This document shows, piece by piece, positions 47,214 to 56,433 of a stretch of DNA of 64,000 nucleotides; position 1 is the stretch's first letter, and each line of letters opens with the position of its first letter. The notes under the pieces are model-generated. The model searched no databases. It worked only from the letters and a program-made list of their open reading frames with translations, and had not been told where the DNA came from. This DNA is from Methylotuvimicrobium alcaliphilum 20Z (lineage in GTDB: Bacteria; Pseudomonadota; Gammaproteobacteria; Methylococcales; Methylomonadaceae): NCBI RefSeq assembly GCF_000968535.2, contig NC_016112.1, positions 1,860,001-1,924,000 on the forward strand, in the 5' to 3' direction. Position numbers and translations under genes: made by a program.

Positions 47214-47261
47214 CCCGGAAAAATTTAAATCCAAGTTGTACTGGTTTGGCTTAGGATTTCG

Positions 47262-47330
47262 TGAAAAATAACTTCCTGGTGCTATGAGTTTTATAGCGGG
47301 TTCGGTAACTCGCTTGACAGGACGCACCTG
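47262..47330. repeat. Partial family A repeat
   Basis: GTGAAAAATAACTTC at the left and GGTTCGGTAACTCGCTTGAC / AGGACGC at the right match the first half of the short family A copy; the second half is missing. Confidence 0.5.
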
Positions 47331-47389
47331 CGCGGAATTTAGATTTAAGATTGGTGTAATCTATAAATTCAATCAACGAGGAGAAAAAT

Positions 47390-48112
47390 ATGGCGATTGT
47401 GTCGAATACTGTCGACTATCTAGATGGCGATGCGGTTTTAGAGGGTTTTTTTGCCTATGACGATGCATTGAAAGGTCGGCGGCCTGCTGTGTTGATTAGT
47501 CATGCTTGGGGTGGGCGAGACGAATTTGTTGCCGTTAAGGCAAAAAAACTTGCAGAGTTAGGTTATGTCGGTTTCGCATTGGATATTTACGGTAAAGGTA
47601 AGCGAGGGGGTAGTGTCGAAGAAAATTCTCAATTGATGCAGCCATTTATGGATGATCGCGCGATGTTGCAAAGACGCATTGCTGCAGCATTGTCGGCGGT
47701 TAAATTATTGCCTTGGGTCGACGATCAAATGATTGCGGCTATCGGGTTTTGTTTTGGTGGTTTATGCGTGCTCGATTTGGCTAGGACGGGTGTCGATCTA
47801 AAAGGCGTGGCCAGTTTTCATGGTTTGCTGATTCCGCCGGACAATCTGTCTGCAGTTGATATCAAGGCTAAGGTATTAGTGATGCACGGTAATGACGACC
47901 CGATGGTGCCGGTCGACCATGTCGTGGCGTTGGAAAAGGAATTGACCGACGCAGGTGCTGATTGGCAAATGCATGTATACGGCAATACCGTTCATGCGTT
48001 TACAAACCCGGTGGCTAACGATCCTGGTTTCGGAACCGTTTATAACGCTCTTGCCGATAAGCGTTCATGGAAAAGTTTGGTTGCGTTTTTGCAAGAAGTT
48101 TTCGTGCGATAG
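47390..48112 (+). CDS. Dienelactone hydrolase family protein
   Basis: A 240-residue alpha/beta hydrolase. The nucleophile elbow reads GFCFGGLCV, with Cys as nucleophile as in dienelactone hydrolase; the acid is in HGNDDPMVPV and the base in NTVHAFTNP. HAWGGRDEFV near the start is the oxyanion region. Natural substrate unknown; many such proteins in non-aromatic-degrading bacteria are general esterases. A ribosome site GAGGAG lies before the ATG. Confidence 0.9.
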   Translation: MAIVSNTVDYLDGDAVLEGFFAYDDALKGRRPAVLISHAWGGRDEFVAVKAKKLAELGYVGFALDIYGKGKRGGSVEENSQLMQPFMDDRAMLQRRIAAALSAVKLLPWVDDQMIAAIGFCFGGLCVLDLARTGVDLKGVASFHGLLIPPDNLSAVDIKAKVLVMHGNDDPMVPVDHVVALEKELTDAGADWQMHVYGNTVHAFTNPVANDPGFGTVYNALADKRSWKSLVAFLQEVFVR

Positions 48113-48209
48113 GTATGAGCCAAATTGACTAAGCGTTCTAAGCAACAGGATGATACATTGATATTGCTGATTATCTTAACGCGCTTACCCTGAGAGAGTG
48201 AGCAATCGC

Positions 48210-48238
48210 TTGCCTGGTATGGGTAAAACATTTATAAT
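48210..48238 (+). promoter_or_regulatory. Sigma70-type promoter of the ribosomal operon
   Basis: TTGCCT (48210-48215), 17-base spacer, perfect TATAAT (48233-48238). A start near 48245 gives an 80-base leader before rpsF, with a hairpin CCATCT/AGATGG at 48278-48298; this leader could hold the autoregulatory S6:S18 site, but I cannot see its consensus clearly. Confidence 0.6.
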
Positions 48239-48324
48239 CGTTGGTTTTGGCGCATTCCGTGCCATATCCTTGCTTTACCATCTTTACGACAGAGATGGAA
48301 GGCTTTTTCCCGAAAGGAGTAATC

Positions 48325-48762
48325 ATGCGACATTATGAAATTGTCTTTTTAGTCCATCCCGACCAAAGTGCTCAGGTTACGGCGATGGTTGATCGTTACA
48401 AAGCGACCATTGAGGCTGCGTCCGGCAAAATTCACCGTCTTGAAGATTGGGGTCGTAGACATTTAGCTTATCCCATCAACAAGATTCATAAAGCTCATTA
48501 CGTGTTGATGAACATCGAATGCGATCAACCGACTCTTGAAGAACTGGAAAGCGGTTTTCGTTTTAACGATGCAATTTTGCGGAGCATGACGTTGCTGAGA
48601 AAGGAAGCCGTCACCGAGCCTTCTAAAATCGCGACTTCGACAGCGGATGAAAATAAAGCGGCCGAATTAAAGGCTAAAGCCGACGCTGACGACTCCGATG
48701 CCGAAGAAGTCAAAGACTCGGCAAAAGATGATAAGGCCGACGAAACAGTATCCGAAGAATAA
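48325..48762 (+). CDS. rpsF: 30S ribosomal protein S6
   Basis: A 145-residue protein that pairs with S18 on the small subunit. The start [14 protein letters not shown] and the segment [17 protein letters not shown] are standard. The last 45 residues are an acidic Ala/Asp/Lys-rich tail that extends past the folded core; such tails occur in several gammaproteobacterial S6 proteins and in E. coli receive glutamates from RimK. I start at 48325 (AAAGGAGT site), not at the earlier in-frame TTG. First gene of rpsF-rpsR-DUF2232-rplI. Confidence 0.96.
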   Translation: MRHYEIVFLVHPDQSAQVTAMVDRYKATIEAASGKIHRLEDWGRRHLAYPINKIHKAHYVLMNIECDQPTLEELESGFRFNDAILRSMTLLRKEAVTEPSKIATSTADENKAAELKAKADADDSDAEEVKDSAKDDKADETVSEE

Positions 48763-48786
48763 CCGTTATTGAATCGAGAGAATATT

Positions 48787-49014
48787 ATGGCACGTAACAT
48801 GAGACGTAAAAAACTAAGCCGCTTTAGTACGGATGGATCAAACGAAATCGATTACAAAGATATCGATACTTTGAGCGAATATATTACCGAAACCGGAAAA
48901 ATCGTTCCTAGTCGCATCACCGGAACTAGCGCCAAGCATCAAAGACAACTGTCGACGGCAATTAAGCGCGCGCGGTTTATCGCATTATTGCCGTATTGCG
49001 ACGCACATAAATAA
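48787..49014 (+). CDS. rpsR: 30S ribosomal protein S18
   Basis: A 75-residue basic protein of normal length, binding partner of S6. It has [18 protein letters not shown], then [15 protein letters not shown] and [12 protein letters not shown], all signature parts. The start ATG at 48787 opens [10 protein letters not shown]; an in-frame TTG before it is in the spacer. It follows rpsF after 24 bases. Confidence 0.96.
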   Translation: MARNMRRKKLSRFSTDGSNEIDYKDIDTLSEYITETGKIVPSRITGTSAKHQRQLSTAIKRARFIALLPYCDAHK

Positions 49015-49030
49015 AATTTAAACCGGGCGT

Positions 49031-49930
49031 ATGAAATTTTTAGCGGAATACATCATGCGAGGGAGGATGCAGGCCATCATGATTGCATCGACCTTGGCTT
49101 TAATATCGCTGATCATTCCCCCGGTAAGTATTGTAAGTTCGGCCACTGTTGCATTGGTGACGTTGCGCCGAGGCGCGTATGAAGGGCTATGGGTGCTATT
49201 ATTTTCCAGCGCCGCAGCTGCTGCATTGGGCCTTTTGGTTTTAGGCGGATATCAATTTGCACTGCTATACGGTTTGGTGATGTGGTCGCCAATCTGGATT
49301 ATCTCAATCGTTCTGAGAGAAGGCAGGCATTTGTCTCTTGCGGTTGAAATAGCGATATTGCTCGGTGCGCTTGGCGTGCTGGGGTTTTATCTTTATCAAG
49401 CCTCTCCGTCCGAATTTTGGCGGCCGATGCTGGAACAGATGATTAAGCCAATGCTGGAGTCATCGCCGGATGTGCCTGTTGACAATATCGAGCAATCGGT
49501 TCAGGCCATGGCTCATTATATGACAGGCGTTGTTGCTGCAGGTACTATATTTAGCCTTTTATTTGGGCTTTTTTTAGGCAGATGGTGGCAATCGATACTC
49601 TATAATCCCGGAGGCTTCAGGGCTGAGTATTTGTCCTTGAGTACTCATCCTCGTCTGGCTATAGGTAGCATCATCGTGATAGCAGTTGCGTGGTTTGGCA
49701 GCGGCATATTTTCGGAAGTCGCGTGGAATATCACAATTCTATTGTTTGTGCTATATACCTTCATCGGGGCTGCGGTATTGCATTTGATGCTATCAAGGAT
49801 GAGCTCCGGGCGTTTTTTGGTGCCGATGTTTTACGTCACGTTATTGATCATACCTCATGTCATGTTTCCGGTTGCCGGTATAGGCCTGGCTGATGCGTGG
49901 TTGAACTTACGAAATAAATTTTCCAAATAA
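49031..49930 (+). CDS. DUF2232 integral membrane protein
   Basis: A 299-residue membrane protein with about eight helices, starting with MKFLAEYIMRGRMQ then long hydrophobic runs. DUF2232 genes are often found between rpsR and rplI in gammaproteobacteria and related lineages, exactly the position here. The family has an S-component/YybS-like membrane fold of unknown substrate. The location within a ribosomal operon is conserved but not explained. Confidence 0.85.
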   Translation: MKFLAEYIMRGRMQAIMIASTLALISLIIPPVSIVSSATVALVTLRRGAYEGLWVLLFSSAAAAALGLLVLGGYQFALLYGLVMWSPIWIISIVLREGRHLSLAVEIAILLGALGVLGFYLYQASPSEFWRPMLEQMIKPMLESSPDVPVDNIEQSVQAMAHYMTGVVAAGTIFSLLFGLFLGRWWQSILYNPGGFRAEYLSLSTHPRLAIGSIIVIAVAWFGSGIFSEVAWNITILLFVLYTFIGAAVLHLMLSRMSSGRFLVPMFYVTLLIIPHVMFPVAGIGLADAWLNLRNKFSK

Positions 49931-49987
49931 TCCGGCGCCTGATGGCGCACAATAATTCGGCGATAGCCGAAACAGAGGTAGATAACG

Positions 49988-50434
49988 ATGGAAGTGATTC
50001 TTCTTGAAAAAATTGCAAAACTAGGCAATCTAGGCGACAAAGTCAGCGTAAGGCCCGGTTACGGTAGAAACTTTTTATTGCCGAAAGGCAAGGCTGTTGC
50101 AGCGACCGCTTCAAAAATAGCTGAATTCGAAGCGCGCCGAGCCGAATTAGAAAAAGCGGCCGCCGAGAAATATTTGGCGGCTCAAACGAGAGCGGAAGTA
50201 TTGAATAACCTATCGGTAACCGTTACTCATAAAGCTGGAGACGAAGGCAAATTGTTTGGCTCCGTCGGTACTCAAAACATTGCCGATGCATTGACAGAAG
50301 CCGGTGCAAAGATTGAAAAACATGAGGTGCGCCTGCCTGAAGGGGCGATTCGTCAAGTCGGCGAATATGAAATCGATATTGATTTGCATTCGGATGTTGT
50401 TGCAACCGTTAAATTGATTGTCGCAGCCGAATAA
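49988..50434 (+). CDS. rplI: 50S ribosomal protein L9
   Basis: A 148-residue protein with the typical N-terminal domain [30 protein letters not shown], a connecting helix rich in Ala/Glu and the C-terminal domain with [16 protein letters not shown]. It binds 23S rRNA near the L1 stalk. Last gene of the operon; a strong hairpin terminator follows. Confidence 0.96.
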   Translation: MEVILLEKIAKLGNLGDKVSVRPGYGRNFLLPKGKAVAATASKIAEFEARRAELEKAAAEKYLAAQTRAEVLNNLSVTVTHKAGDEGKLFGSVGTQNIADALTEAGAKIEKHEVRLPEGAIRQVGEYEIDIDLHSDVVATVKLIVAAE

Positions 50435-50449
50435 ATCTCAAGTTCGTTT

Positions 50450-50487
50450 AACCAAGGCAGGACCTTTCTGCCTTGGTTGCCTTTTAA
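50450..50487 (+). terminator. Rho-independent terminator after rplI
   Basis: Perfect 11-base stem AACCAAGGCAG / CTGCCTTGGTT with a seven-base loop, followed by GCCTTTTAAT. The T-tract is short but the stem is strong and lies 16 bases after the stop. Confidence 0.8.
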
Positions 50488-50520
50488 TCATTGGTCTTCT
50501 ATCACCCACCGTTCACCGGT

Positions 50521-50883
50521 CTAATGCTCCGGTGCCTTGATATCACCATCGTCTTTCGCAACTTGGTAGAAGTTAATGAATGAGGCAATGGCTTTTTTTA
50601 AGTCCTCCGATGCCGCTTGTTCATCAACAATGCCTGTCACGATCGCATAAGCAACGTTAAGATGAATATCTCCGTAGTTATATTTTTTATATAGAGATTT
50701 TGATGCGCTTGTTTCATGACGATGCACGCGATGACTTAATTCGCTACTGCTAATCGAACCATTGCGCCATTCAACAAAGCTTTTCTCCAGTTTCTTGAGC
50801 TCAAAAGCAAGTTCGTTTTCATAGGCTTGTGCGGCTAATTCTCGTAACTCGCGTTTTACCTTTTTAGAATAATTGTTGATCAT
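50521..50883 (-). CDS. Hypothetical small helical protein
   Basis: A 120-residue protein, charged and predicted helical, starting MINNYSKKVKRELRELAAQAYENE and containing LEKSFVEWRNGSISSSELSHRVH. I do not recognise the family. It resembles small cytosolic proteins that pair a helical N-half with a conserved EWRNG-type turn, but no function can be given. It converges on rplI and its own upstream side carries a CATTTCACTATGAAGAATAA repeat (50895-50935). Confidence 0.65.
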   Translation of the reverse strand: MINNYSKKVKRELRELAAQAYENELAFELKKLEKSFVEWRNGSISSSELSHRVHRHETSASKSLYKKYNYGDIHLNVAYAIVTGIVDEQAASEDLKKAIASFINFYQVAKDDGDIKAPEH

Positions 50884-51200
50884 GGTTTTTAACCTAGAAA
50901 AAGCATTTCACTATGAAGAATAAGAAGTTAATTCAATAGCTTGTTTAATGTTTGTACAAAGCTTTCATTCATCAAAGTGGTTTGCGGGAATGTTTAGGTG
51001 ATCTTCCGGAATACCTTATATTCTTCATGGTTAATTAAAGCATTTTTATATTGAAAATGCGCGATTGAATCCCGCCAATTTCCGTTTGTCTTGAGCATAA
51101 TCGAAAGTCTTCTACACGATTGGCGGATTTTATATTGCATAATATTTTTTTAAGTTTGCGCTAGAATTGACGGAAATATAATGATTTTATCGTAATCCAT

Positions 51201-51707
51201 ATGAGTTTTCCTATGCGCTTCTTAACTAGTGATTTAAAAATTATTGTTTTAGTTTTTGCGCTCGCGCTGTTAACTGCTTGTTCGGGAGGCCAGAAAAAAA
51301 ATTCCTCAATAACTACTATGCCTAATTCCGAAACGGCATTAAAGCAAACGCTCTATGGCCATTACCGCGAATGGGCGTCGATTCCTTATCAATATGGTGG
51401 GCTTTCGAAATCCGGTATCGATTGCTCCGGTTTCGTTTATCTGACTTTCGCGAAAAAGTTAGGTGTTCATTTGCCTAGAACATCCGACCGCCAAGCGCAG
51501 CATGGGAAACCTATACCACAGCAGCAATTGAGAACCGGAGATTTGGTATTTTTTAATACGGGTCCTCAACAGCATCATGTCGGCATTTATATCGAGCAAA
51601 GAAGGTTCTTGCATGTCTCGACGATCAAAGGAGTTGCGATTTCCAGTTTAGATAATCAATACTGGTCCGATAGATATTGGAAGTCGGTGCGTGTGCTCAG
51701 TTCGTAA
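51201..51707 (+). CDS. NlpC/P60 family lipoprotein (cell-wall hydrolase)
   Basis: A 168-residue lipoprotein with signal and lipobox LLTAC near residue 28, then an NlpC/P60 domain. The catalytic Cys is in SGIDCSGFVYLTF, the His in QQHHVGIYIE and a third polar residue in RFLHVSTIKGV. Members such as Spr/MepS cut peptidoglycan cross-links or stem peptides. LPRTSDRQAQHGKPIP after the first motif is the usual Spr-type segment. Two ATGs (51201, 51213) could serve as start; both leave a signal peptide. Confidence 0.92.
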   Translation: MSFPMRFLTSDLKIIVLVFALALLTACSGGQKKNSSITTMPNSETALKQTLYGHYREWASIPYQYGGLSKSGIDCSGFVYLTFAKKLGVHLPRTSDRQAQHGKPIPQQQLRTGDLVFFNTGPQQHHVGIYIEQRRFLHVSTIKGVAISSLDNQYWSDRYWKSVRVLSS

Positions 51708-52016
51708 TGAGCAACGAATTAAGCAATCCTAATCCGCTCATCGCGATTCAAATGGCTCTTACGGGGAGCGGTCCGACTATGGGGTACGAGTAGTTACCCT
51801 AATGTTTTGTTTGCCGACGGTAAAAGTACTTGTTTAGAACCTACCCCTGATCCCTTGTTGGTTGTCGATCGGAGTTAGATCGGGTCATGCAATAACGCAT
51901 GACTACAATATCTGAGTCCATCAAGTAAACGCTCAGATTTCTTCTGATGCATTGCTGAAATTATTTGAGTGAGATAGGTATATATCGGAACGTTAACCTC
52001 GTTTATTAGTCAGATG

Positions 52017-52040
52017 TACGGTCAAACGTGTTTGACCGTA
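52017..52040. promoter_or_regulatory. Palindrome upstream of the ICMT-like gene
   Basis: TACGGTCAAAC and GTTTGACCGTA form a perfect 11-base inverted repeat with a two-base centre, 36 bases before the next ATG. It could be an operator or part of a repeat. The rest of 51708-52075 shows no gene. Confidence 0.4.
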
Positions 52041-52075
52041 CTATCCGAATCTAATATTCTTTACCTTTTTACTAT

Positions 52076-52525
52076 ATGTTTATTCAAGCGCTGTTGGCCT
52101 TTTTAGCATTGCCGGGTGTTGTTGCTTTCGTCGTTCCGGTGACTTGGCTTTGGCTGAGCGACCACACTAAGCTGGTTCAACCCTTAGGGATAGCGCCTTT
52201 ACTTACAGGTGTCGTGGCTTTGTTTTGGTGTGTGTGCGATTTTTATGTCTCGGGCAAGGGCACTCTAGCCCCTTGGGCGCCGCCAACTCGTCTGGTCAAT
52301 GTCGGTCTTTATCGCTATACCCGAAATCCAATGTATATTTCAGTTTTGCTGATTCTTCTGGGATGGGTGTTGTGTTTTGGCGCACCCGGACAGTTAATTT
52401 ATACTGTTATTTTGGCTGTCGGTTTTCATCTTCGAGTTATATTGGGCGAGGAGCCGCTATTGGCGCGAAAGTATGGAGAGGAATGGGGTCATTATTCAAG
52501 TTGTGTTCCTCGCTGGTTTTACTGA
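52076..52525 (+). CDS. Isoprenylcysteine carboxyl methyltransferase-like membrane protein
   Basis: A 149-residue membrane protein with four helices. The C-terminal half shows the ICMT/PEMT-like SAM site: GLYRYTRNPMYISVLLILLG and EEPLLARKYGEEWGHYSSCVPRW. Bacterial members methylate unknown small lipids or proteins. No partner gene is near, and it is convergent with the multicopper oxidase gene. Confidence 0.85.
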   Translation: MFIQALLAFLALPGVVAFVVPVTWLWLSDHTKLVQPLGIAPLLTGVVALFWCVCDFYVSGKGTLAPWAPPTRLVNVGLYRYTRNPMYISVLLILLGWVLCFGAPGQLIYTVILAVGFHLRVILGEEPLLARKYGEEWGHYSSCVPRWFY

Positions 52526-52611
52526 AAATTGAGCTTTAATGGTGGCGTCTGGATTGGAAGTTACACATTTCAGAATCGAATACCAGATCACGGCCTCAGC
52601 TACAGCAATTC

Positions 52612-52690
52612 CCAATTTGGGGATCAAAAAGGGTATGGGGGTGTACTTGGCGAGCATCTCGGCGCCGAATTTTGACCTGCAATGGGTATA
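52612..52690. repeat. Diverged family B repeat
   Basis: The right end GGCGCCGAATTTTGACCTGC followed by AATGGGTAT resembles the family B terminus; the left side (GGGTATGGGGGTGTACTTGG) is poorly kept. Confidence 0.35.
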
Positions 52691-52738
52691 ATTGTTCGCT
52701 AGCAATATTCCGTGATAATTCGTACCGAGATTTTCGGG

Positions 52739-54163
52739 TTATTGAATGCGTATCGTAGTCATCATACCGGCTTCGGCGTGTTCGAGAATATGGCAGTGTA
52801 GCGCCCAGAGTCCTTTGTCGATCGGCACCAAGCCTATATCGATCGATTGCTTGGGACCAATTAATACCGTGTCGCGCCAAAAGCCTTCCCGCACCGGCCG
52901 GCCGTCGACCGCAATGACTTGGAAGAATTGGCCGTGCAGATGCATCGGATGCAAGCGATAAGAAAGGTTGGTAAAGCGCAGGCGGTAAAAGCGTTGGGCT
53001 TGCAGTTTTTGCGCGATAATGTCGTGACCGCTGTGGCCGTCGATTGTCCAGGTGATGCCGTGCTCGCCTCCGCGCATTGCGTTCAACATGAACTCGTGCG
53101 TGACCGGAGCGTCGATGGCCGATCGCCAGTCCGGAAAATGCTTGGCCTGGATGGGTTTGAAGGTCGGTGTAGTTACGGCTGTCGTGTTTTTCACTTGTAA
53201 CACGGCCAAGGTGTTGGTTTTTTGGCCGAAGCTATCCAAAACAGCGAATGTTTTTCCGGCCGCGTTTTTAGGAATGGTTAGGTCCAGATCGATGCGGTTG
53301 CCGGGAGCCAAATAAAAGTTTTGTAACCGTATGGGGCTTTGGGTCGGTAAACCGTCAACGGCGATAATCTGGGCTTCGATACCTTCCACGGCCGGCGCGA
53401 ACACGCGGCCGTTGGCGGAATTCACCATTCTGATTCGAATGCGTTCGCCGGGTTTTACCGGAATCGACGGCCGGTACTGGCCGTTGACCGTCACGACGTT
53501 GCCCCAGCGCCCGTCATGCATCAAATCGTGACCGGTGACGAAACGATCGTGAATTCTTGCGCCTTTTTCCAATAGCCAGTCATCCACGATCCAGGCGAGA
53601 TCTTGTGAATATTTCGGCTCGTCCGGGTTTTCGACAATCAATAGTCCTTGCAAGCCACGTTCGATTTGTTCGGGAGAATTGGCATGTGGATGAAACCAGA
53701 ACGTGCCGGCGTCTTTCGGGGTAAATTCGTAGGTGAAGCTTGCGCCGGGTTCGATGGCCGGCTGGGTGACGCCCGGCACGCCGTCCATGGCATTTGGCAG
53801 TCTTACGCCATGCCAATGAATCGAGGTCGCTTGCGGTAACTTGTTGTGCAGTGTCAGCTTGAGCGTTTCGCCCAGCTTAATGCGGATAATGGGGGCGATT
53901 TTGCCGTTATAGGTCCAAACCGTAGTCTGGTAAGGCGGCAGGATTCCCCATTCGGCTTCGGCGGCAACCAGTTCTTGGCTTTGAACTTTATTCGAAGGCG
54001 AGGCAGTTTCCGGATAAGAACCGTGAAATTCTTGTTGCAATTGCTCGATCACCGCTTCGTTATCGACGGATAAGGTTTCTTCGGCATGCGGCAGCTTTGC
54101 AATCAATAGGCTCAGGCTGCAACATAACGATAATGGCAGCGAAAATGATAAAGATGATCTCAT
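52739..54163 (-). CDS. Multicopper oxidase
   Basis: A 474-residue exported enzyme with three cupredoxin domains. A signal peptide starts MRSSLSFSLPLSL. Copper sites are visible: IHWHGVRLPNAMDG (domain 1), FWFHPHANSPEQ, HPMHLHGQFFQV (domain 3) and the T1/T3 motif HCHILEHAEAGMM with Met as axial ligand. It oxidises phenols, Cu(I) or other metals with oxygen reduced to water. Methionine-rich CueO inserts are not seen. I start at 54163 (AGGAAC ribosome site); the longer frame to 54325 lies in non-coding-like sequence. Confidence 0.9.
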   Translation of the reverse strand: MRSSLSFSLPLSLCCSLSLLIAKLPHAEETLSVDNEAVIEQLQQEFHGSYPETASPSNKVQSQELVAAEAEWGILPPYQTTVWTYNGKIAPIIRIKLGETLKLTLHNKLPQATSIHWHGVRLPNAMDGVPGVTQPAIEPGASFTYEFTPKDAGTFWFHPHANSPEQIERGLQGLLIVENPDEPKYSQDLAWIVDDWLLEKGARIHDRFVTGHDLMHDGRWGNVVTVNGQYRPSIPVKPGERIRIRMVNSANGRVFAPAVEGIEAQIIAVDGLPTQSPIRLQNFYLAPGNRIDLDLTIPKNAAGKTFAVLDSFGQKTNTLAVLQVKNTTAVTTPTFKPIQAKHFPDWRSAIDAPVTHEFMLNAMRGGEHGITWTIDGHSGHDIIAQKLQAQRFYRLRFTNLSYRLHPMHLHGQFFQVIAVDGRPVREGFWRDTVLIGPKQSIDIGLVPIDKGLWALHCHILEHAEAGMMTTIRIQ

Positions 54164-54387
54164 GCTTGTTCCTAAAGTAGTACTTGGACGAATTTGCACG
54201 TTGGATAACGGCAATCCGTGCGGGCTAACGACTATATAAATTAGTGAAATATTGGCTGAAAAACCTACGGAATCAGGAGCCGCGTTATTATGAGAGCGCT
54301 TACACGATATATCAAGATTGACCAAATACTAAGAACTAGTCTATTTTTAAAGCGAAAATTTTTTGATTTGATCATTGCTGGGGGAGC

Positions 54388-54762
<375 letters not shown>

Positions 54763-54769
54763 TAGAAGC

Positions 54770-55993
54770 TTGTTTAATACCACGCAACAAAATTTATTAA
54801 GCACTTTTTTTAACCTTTGTGATTCAGACACCAATCTTTCGGCTAATATGAGGGCGCGTTGTAATGCCTTTAGTGGTTTGTCGTTCGATTCTGCGAGGAC
54901 GCAAGGTATTGTTCGGGCCGTTTCTCCCGAACAAGTCGTGCAACAAGGTACGCAGGCGACTCGAATCACTGCCGGCCAGGTCGGGTTAGTTGAAACAACT
55001 GTGAAGAACCGGATTTCCAATTTGCACGCCAGTCTTAACGCGAGGAGTCAATACGCCGGAGGTCTTAAGTTTTACCAAAATGGTCGGCCCATAAACGGAT
55101 TAGGGGGGGCGGCTGGCGATGATCTTGGATTCGGTAGCAACTTAGGCGTTTGGCTGAATATGAATATTCGGGTTGGCGATGTGAATACAACGTTTGAGCA
55201 GCTCGGCTTTAGATATGACAATTACGGATTTACCGGGGGCGCCGACTACAAGCTAACCGATAATTTAGTATTGGGTTCCGCTTTCAGTTATCTGCGCTCA
55301 AATTCCGTGTTTGGTCTAAATATGGGTGAAACCACTACAGATACTTATACAGGATCAATTTACGGGACTTATTATTTTTGGGATAACTTTCATCTTGATG
55401 CGATTGCTTCTTATGGTGGCAATGAATATCAAACGACTCGAAGGATTTCTTATACTATTCCCGGAGTTGAAACTTTTAGCGCGGAAGCCACTGCAACGCC
55501 TGGCGGTAATCAGCATGCCTACAGCCTTGGCGTCGGATATGACTTTTCATACGGCCCTTTCAGCTTGACGCCCTATTTCAGGGGTAATTATATCGGACTG
55601 TCGGTCGATTCTTACCGGGAAAGCGGCGGTGCCGGTTGGGGGATGGCATTTAGCGATCAGAATGTTGAGTCTTGGACTACAACTTTAGGAGGAGAAACCT
55701 CCTATGCGATCAGTTTGCCTTTCGGTGTCATTTTGGCTCAATTTAGGGCCGAATGGCATCATCAATATAAAGATGGGAGCAGAACGATTGGGGCTAGTTT
55801 CATAGATGATCCGAGTGGACAACGATTTAATGTGGTAAGCCAATCCCCTGATCGTAATTTTGCGACGCTAGGAACCAGCCTTTCCGGAACCTTTGCCGAT
55901 GGGTTGTCTGGATTTATCTCCTACGATGTGATGCTCGGCTACCAAGATATAAGTAGTCACAGTATCAATTTTGGTGCCAGAATGGAGTTTTAA
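54770..55993 (+). CDS. Autotransporter beta-barrel domain (C-terminal part of the broken gene)
   Basis: From TTG 54770 the frame encodes 407 residues. The first 100 are a helical linker ([22 protein letters not shown]), the last 300 form an autotransporter-type outer-membrane barrel: [56 protein letters not shown] and a C-terminal Phe in FGARMEF as signal for BAM insertion. It lacks its own signal peptide, which is in the upstream frame. Intact it would be a small surface protein held by a barrel with a proline-rich spacer. Confidence 0.85.
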   Translation: MFNTTQQNLLSTFFNLCDSDTNLSANMRARCNAFSGLSFDSARTQGIVRAVSPEQVVQQGTQATRITAGQVGLVETTVKNRISNLHASLNARSQYAGGLKFYQNGRPINGLGGAAGDDLGFGSNLGVWLNMNIRVGDVNTTFEQLGFRYDNYGFTGGADYKLTDNLVLGSAFSYLRSNSVFGLNMGETTTDTYTGSIYGTYYFWDNFHLDAIASYGGNEYQTTRRISYTIPGVETFSAEATATPGGNQHAYSLGVGYDFSYGPFSLTPYFRGNYIGLSVDSYRESGGAGWGMAFSDQNVESWTTTLGGETSYAISLPFGVILAQFRAEWHHQYKDGSRTIGASFIDDPSGQRFNVVSQSPDRNFATLGTSLSGTFADGLSGFISYDVMLGYQDISSHSINFGARMEF

Positions 55994-56049
55994 TTTTTCA
56001 ACCGACCGAAAAGGAGGTTAGTTGAATCATATGTAACCCTCCATAGAAT

Positions 56050-56227
56050 CATAGGTATCTACACAAGTTTTCAGCTTTATAAGGCAATTAGTTAAGTTAA
56101 TTTTTCTGTAATCTAGGATAAAAAAGTAGACTAAAAACTTCAATTTTTAGTCTTTATCTTCATGAAAAACCAGAAGAAACTTTATAACAGCATGATTTTA
56201 AATGATAAAGATGTGTAGATACTTATG
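56050..56227. mobile_element. MITE with 16-base inverted ends and 9-base target duplication
   Basis: CATAGGTATCTACACA at the left and TGTGTAGATACTTATG at the right are inverted repeats with one mismatch. CCATAGAAT flanks it directly on both sides (56041-56049 and 56228-56236). Inside is a GACTAAAAA/TTTTTAGTC hairpin (56129-56152). No coding capacity. Confidence 0.8.
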
Positions 56228-56266
56228 CCATAGAATAGGGGGGGTATTCATGATCAAATCCTAAAC

Positions 56267-56300
56267 GATTATACCTTTCGCACTTCAAATTTCGGCAGTA
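56267..56300. repeat. Family B left end abutting the glcF remnant
   Basis: GATTATACCTTTCGCACTTC followed by AAATTTCGGCAGTA is the family B terminus; its partner end is missing. Confidence 0.55.
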
Positions 56301-56432
56301 CTATTGTGAATAGGTGTCGGCTGAGTCGTAGCAGAGATAAGCATCGGCGACGCGGGTCAAACGAAAGCCGGCCGTTTGCAGAATGCTTTCTACGATGCCG
56401 ATGGGGTGCTGTCTTAGGATTAAAGGAGTCAT
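56301..56432 (-). pseudogene. glcF-derived 43-codon remnant directly after the ligase gene
   Basis: An ATG one base after the ligase stop opens a 43-residue frame. Its middle (VESILQTAGFRLTRV) is the same as residues of GlcF, and 29 bases (56362-56390) are identical to 60600-60628. The GlcF cysteine pair CCGSAG has become CYDSAD, so the iron-sulphur function is lost. The remnant ends at a TAG next to a family B repeat end. It may be translated by coupling, but it is best read as debris of a duplication. Confidence 0.75.
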
Positions 56433-56433
56433 G

